A stretch of DNA of 6,948 bases. Source: Lactobacillus sp. GTDB taxonomy: Bacteria > Bacillota > Bacilli > Lactobacillales > Lactobacillaceae. Below the pieces are notes generated by a model, which ran no database searches, was not told the DNA's origin, and saw only the letters and a program-made list of their open reading frames with translations. The stretch spans positions 1 through 6,948 of the forward strand of contig DMZB01000258.1 of assembly GCA_003482405.1 (NCBI GenBank), read 5' to 3'. The translations under genes and the position numbers were made by a program. Shown piece by piece: positions 4,052 through 6,948 of the stretch (position 1 is the stretch's first letter; every line of letters begins with the position of its first letter).

Positions 4052-6948
4052 ATGAGAGAAACTCGTCTAGGGCGTATTCCAGACACGAATAAGCAACATT
4101 ACAAAATGTACAAAGCTGGTAAACAGTGGCTTTTTGCCGGTGTGACGATACTGAGCTTTGGCTTAGTCGAGACAATGACTCAGGACGCGGTGCAAGCTGA
4201 TCAACAGGTAACGACGGAACAAACGCAATCTGCATCAACGGCGGCAAGTGTGATGGCCAAGTCGGCAGTGTTGTCGACCTCGGTAGGTCAAGTAGCAATC
4301 AGCGCGACGACCAGTGGTTTATCCAAAAATAGTGTCACTACTGCCGCTTCATCCAATACTGGTGCAGAGTCAGTCACAGCAAAAAGTGTGACAAGTCAAA
4401 ATAGCGCGGTTACCAGTGCAGTAAAAGCAACGCTAACGTCTCGTGCTGCGGTAGCGGATGCTAGTGTGACCACAAATATGCCAACAAAACAGCAAGGGAC
4501 AGTTACTAGCGCGACGGTGAACGTTGCCACGCTGGGCTCTCGTGCTAAGGTGACGGAAGCAGCGAGTGTTGCGACCAGCGCGCAGTCTAATCGTGTAACC
4601 GAGGGTGTCACCAGTCGTGCCTCAAGTGAGACAGCGGTTGCCAGCGCATCGACGAATATGACACCTATTGCTGATACGTTGTCCACGTCAGCCAGTGAAG
4701 CGGCTAAAACGAGTGTGACCAGTGACGCTGGTTTGCCAAGCGTGACGGCAGTCCGTGTCGCGGATGACATTTCCAATAGTGATCTTAATGCAGTCAAGCA
4801 GTCATTAGCTGCAACACATCAACCTGTCGCCATTGTTCGGATGGCGGCGACGGATGTGACCGCCTCCACAGCGTCGAATACGTATACCAGCGCAGCAAAC
4901 AGTGCCGTTTCTGCAGCAAGCAATGCGGTTACGAGCGCAAATGCAAATCTAGCCACAATTAGTAATGATGTTACCGGTATTCAATCCAACGCAAAGATAG
5001 ATTCTGCACAGGCCGTTCAAAATCAGTTGACTTCTGCTTTGGCCGCGCAACAATCAGCTCAAACAGCGGCAACATCTGCTGCTAATTATTTGAAGTCTGC
5101 TCAAGATCTGGCTGTATCAGCGGCCTCCGCGGAAACTGCTAAAGATGCGACATTAGCCAGTCAATTTGCTGCCGATGCCGTAGTTGCTCAGCAAGGTGCC
5201 GAGACACAGCAAACTAGCACTGCTAATTTAGCCGCAACAACCGCCACATTAAATGTAGCGGCGGCAATACAAACTCGGAATGATCTAAATGCAGACATTG
5301 CCAAATATACCAAGCAGACGACGGAGGCTGTTACTCAACAAAGTAATAATCAAAAGGCAACGAGCACTGCTAATGAAGCAATTAGCCAAGCAGCGCAAAC
5401 AGATTTAAAAAATGCAGATGTGCAAACGATGGCGACTTCTGTAGCTGCTGATGTGAAGGGGGCGGCGGACGCACTGACAAGTGCTAAACAACTACAGACA
5501 TCCGCGGCAGATACATCAGCAAATGCACAAGGGATTGATGATATTGATCTATTAAGTCAGGCAGCGGCAGCAGTTTCGGATAATGCAACGGCAGCAACGG
5601 TTTTGGCAACAAAGGCCGCGACACAATTAGCGTCTGCTCAAAAGGCTCAGACCAATGTTACGAGTCAGGTCCTAGCAGATAGTATTGCTGCTAACTCGTT
5701 TGCCGTTGAAACTAGCCAACAAGCTTCTGCTGTAAATAGCCAACTTGCCAACGTTCAAGCACCACAAGGTCAGATCACCAGTAATGTTGCTTTAACGGCT
5801 GGTTATGCCAACACTGACTTGAAAAATTCGCAAGTACAGGATTGGTTATCTGAGGCCAACTCGGCTCAAACAATTGAAGCAGACCTAGTTAGTAAAGCAC
5901 AGGCGGCTAGTACAGCCGCTGCGAAGAATTACGCTGATGCAGCCACCGCGGCAAAATTAAATGATAAAGTTGCAGCATCTAACTACGCGTCTTCTGCCGC
6001 TGCGGAAAATGCAAAGATGTCCGGCTTCACGGCGAGTGCGACTTCGTTAGCTGACCAAACCGCGGATTTATATGGTAAGGTTCAAAAACAAGTGTTGACG
6101 GACAGTACTACCGCAAGCCAATGGGCTCAGTCTACTGCTGATACGGACCCTTATACAAAAAACATTATCGATACAACTAGTGGCTTAAATCAAACGACAT
6201 CGAACTACATTTCATCAATTGAAAATGTTTTGAAGACTGATGTTACTTTATCCGCAGATAGTGCATTTCAGTCGTCTTATAGTGCCTTGCAAAAGGCAAT
6301 GAGCACAGCAGCCAATGATTTTAATGGATTGTCGCAGAATTATGAAAGTTTATATCCAGGCATTCAGGATGCAATGAACGAGCACGCAAAGGAAAACGAT
6401 GCGTCTGCAGCAATTAGCGACGGTTCAGGAGTTAAGCTGATCACCATTCTTAACAACCTAGCAAGCACAGATGCTGCTAAAGCTGAAGCAGCTGGTCTTA
6501 CGTTACTGAATAGTGCAACTGCGCAAGCATTAAAGGATAGTGCACTAACATCGACGGCAGCTAAAACGACGTCACTCAATGCTTCCATAATTGCTTCTCA
6601 CGCGACAACTACAAGTAATGCCGCCACAAGTGCTGCGATTCAAGCTGCTTCTGGAGCCGATTTAGCTGGCACAGATAAGCAGAATTCGTCAGTCCAGAGT
6701 AATTTCATGGTTATTAAGTCAATTGCTGCCGACGTTAATAGTCTTACTGCAAAGGCAAACTCTGCCGATGCACAAGCGATGGCATGGTCAAATGCCGCTG
6801 CTGATGCACTTAAAACAACTGATCTCTCAGCAGCCCAAGCACTGGAGATTAAATCACCATCTTTGGCGAGTGATGTCGTTGGTCTTCAGCAATCCGTCAG
6901 TGTTTTGAAATACGACGTTCAAACGACGTATACGGCAATTTCTAACGC
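4052..6948 (+). CDS. Giant KxYKxGKxW-type surface adhesin-like protein (5' part)
   Basis: This frame is open from ATG 4052 to the window edge: 965 codons, no stop, so the 3' part is missing. GGGAGG at 4036-4041 lies 10 bases before the start. The N-terminus carries the exact KxYKxGKxW motif (KMYKAGKQW, residues 18-26), then a hydrophobic core and probable cleavage after VQA at 49. This extended signal marks large secreted proteins of Lactobacillales, including serine-rich repeat adhesins exported by accessory Sec; some glucansucrases also have it. Residues about 50-265 are Ser/Thr/Ala/Val-rich low complexity with Ser-Arg-Ala at 130, 163 and 188, a possible O-glycosylated stalk. From about residue 322 there are at least four full and one partial Ala-rich repeats of 135-144 residues, probably helical bundles or coiled coils. 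No Cys and few Trp are visible. An LPxTG anchor is expected beyond the window but not seen. I see no catalytic domain; adhesion or biofilm formation is inference. Confidence 0.88.
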   Translation, partial: MRETRLGRIPDTNKQHYKMYKAGKQWLFAGVTILSFGLVETMTQDAVQADQQVTTEQTQSASTAASVMAKSAVLSTSVGQVAISATTSGLSKNSVTTAASSNTGAESVTAKSVTSQNSAVTSAVKATLTSRAAVADASVTTNMPTKQQGTVTSATVNVATLGSRAKVTEAASVATSAQSNRVTEGVTSRASSETAVASASTNMTPIADTLSTSASEAAKTSVTSDAGLPSVTAVRVADDISNSDLNAVKQSLAATHQPVAIVRMAATDVTASTASNTYTSAANSAVSAASNAVTSANANLATISNDVTGIQSNAKIDSAQAVQNQLTSALAAQQSAQTAATSAANYLKSAQDLAVSAASAETAKDATLASQFAADAVVAQQGAETQQTSTANLAATTATLNVAAAIQTRNDLNADIAKYTKQTTEAVTQQSNNQKATSTANEAISQAAQTDLKNADVQTMATSVAADVKGAADALTSAKQLQTSAADTSANAQGIDDIDLLSQAAAAVSDNATAATVLATKAATQLASAQKAQTNVTSQVLADSIAANSFAVETSQQASAVNSQLANVQAPQGQITSNVALTAGYANTDLKNSQVQDWLSEANSAQTIEADLVSKAQAASTAAAKNYADAATAAKLNDKVAASNYASSAAAENAKMSGFTASATSLADQTADLYGKVQKQVLTDSTTASQWAQSTADTDPYTKNIIDTTSGLNQTTSNYISSIENVLKTDVTLSADSAFQSSYSALQKAMSTAANDFNGLSQNYESLYPGIQDAMNEHAKENDASAAISDGSGVKLITILNNLASTDAAKAEAAGLTLLNSATAQALKDSALTSTAAKTTSLNASIIASHATTTSNAATSAAIQAASGADLAGTDKQNSSVQSNFMVIKSIAADVNSLTAKANSADAQAMAWSNAAADALKTTDLSAAQALEIKSPSLASDVVGLQQSVSVLKYDVQTTYTAISN
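5015..6948 (+). repeat. Five divergent ~140-residue Ala-rich protein repeats in the giant surface protein
   Basis: Unit starts are set by a Val-Gln (once Phe-Gln) pair at residues 322, 457, 595, 739 and 881, giving periods of 135, 138, 144 and 142. The units span roughly 5015-5419, 5420-5833, 5834-6265, 6266-6691 and 6692 to the window edge. A junction motif precedes several of them: DLKNADVQ, DLKNSQVQ, ADSAFQ, KQNSSVQ and DSAQAVQ. The first half of each unit has heptad-like Ala/Ser/Leu spacing with a recurring Lys/Asp-rich turn followed by an Ala/Ser run (for example KDATLASQFAADA and NDKVAASNYASSA). DNA identity between units is low, so these are old repeats rather than recent duplications. 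Unit 4 is the most diverged. Confidence 0.6.

Noticed and set aside
4396..4797. 133-codon open frame on the minus strand
   Set aside because: It is antisense to the Ser/Thr/Ala-rich part of the giant gene, whose biased codons suppress stops on the other strand. Its product is a low-complexity Ala/Val/Thr string and it has no recognisable ribosome binding site.
1..6948. CRISPR array, tRNA, rRNA, insertion sequence or attachment site
   Set aside because: I found no spaced direct DNA repeats, cloverleaf-like sequence, transposase frame or terminal inverted repeats. The only long-range repetition is at the protein level in the giant gene.

Overview
The window looks like part of a Lactobacillaceae chromosome that encodes cell-surface proteins. 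The support is strong AGGAGG-type ribosome binding sites, WxL-domain cell-wall proteins next to a DUF916/DUF3324 partner, a cre-like catabolite operator, and a KxYKxGKxW-type signal peptide. A Lacticaseibacillus- or Lactiplantibacillus-like genus is plausible, but this was not tested by comparison. All genes I can support are on the + strand; the long minus-strand frames are antisense shadows of these genes.

Region 1 (1-3238) is a WxL locus. It may begin with the 3' tail of an upstream gene. Next comes a 361-residue WxL protein with a signal peptide, a Ser-rich linker and a probable beta-sandwich domain. It is followed by a 252-residue WxL protein with a Pro-rich linker and an unusual C-terminal tail. 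The last gene encodes a 341-residue membrane-anchored DUF916/DUF3324 protein (CscA/WxLIP type). In this family the WxL proteins attach non-covalently to peptidoglycan, and the DUF916/DUF3324 protein is thought to anchor or partner them. The three genes therefore probably act as one extracellular surface complex.

Region 2 (3239-3673) is a self-contained transcription unit. It has a near-consensus cre overlapping the -35 of a good promoter, a 73-codon gene of unknown function, and a strong, probably bidirectional intrinsic terminator. The sequence predicts carbon-catabolite control of this small gene.

Region 3 (3674-6948) begins with about 380 bases of AT-rich non-coding DNA. It carries a promoter whose consensus TATAAT lies inside a perfect 14-bp palindrome. 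A very large surface-protein gene follows, open from 4052 to the window edge (965 codons seen, no stop). Its product has an exact KxYKxGKxW signal-peptide motif, a Ser/Thr/Ala/Val-rich segment with recurring Ser-Arg-Ala, and then at least five divergent, Ala-rich, probably helical repeats of about 135-144 residues. I do not recognise this repeat family. It is the most interesting feature here.
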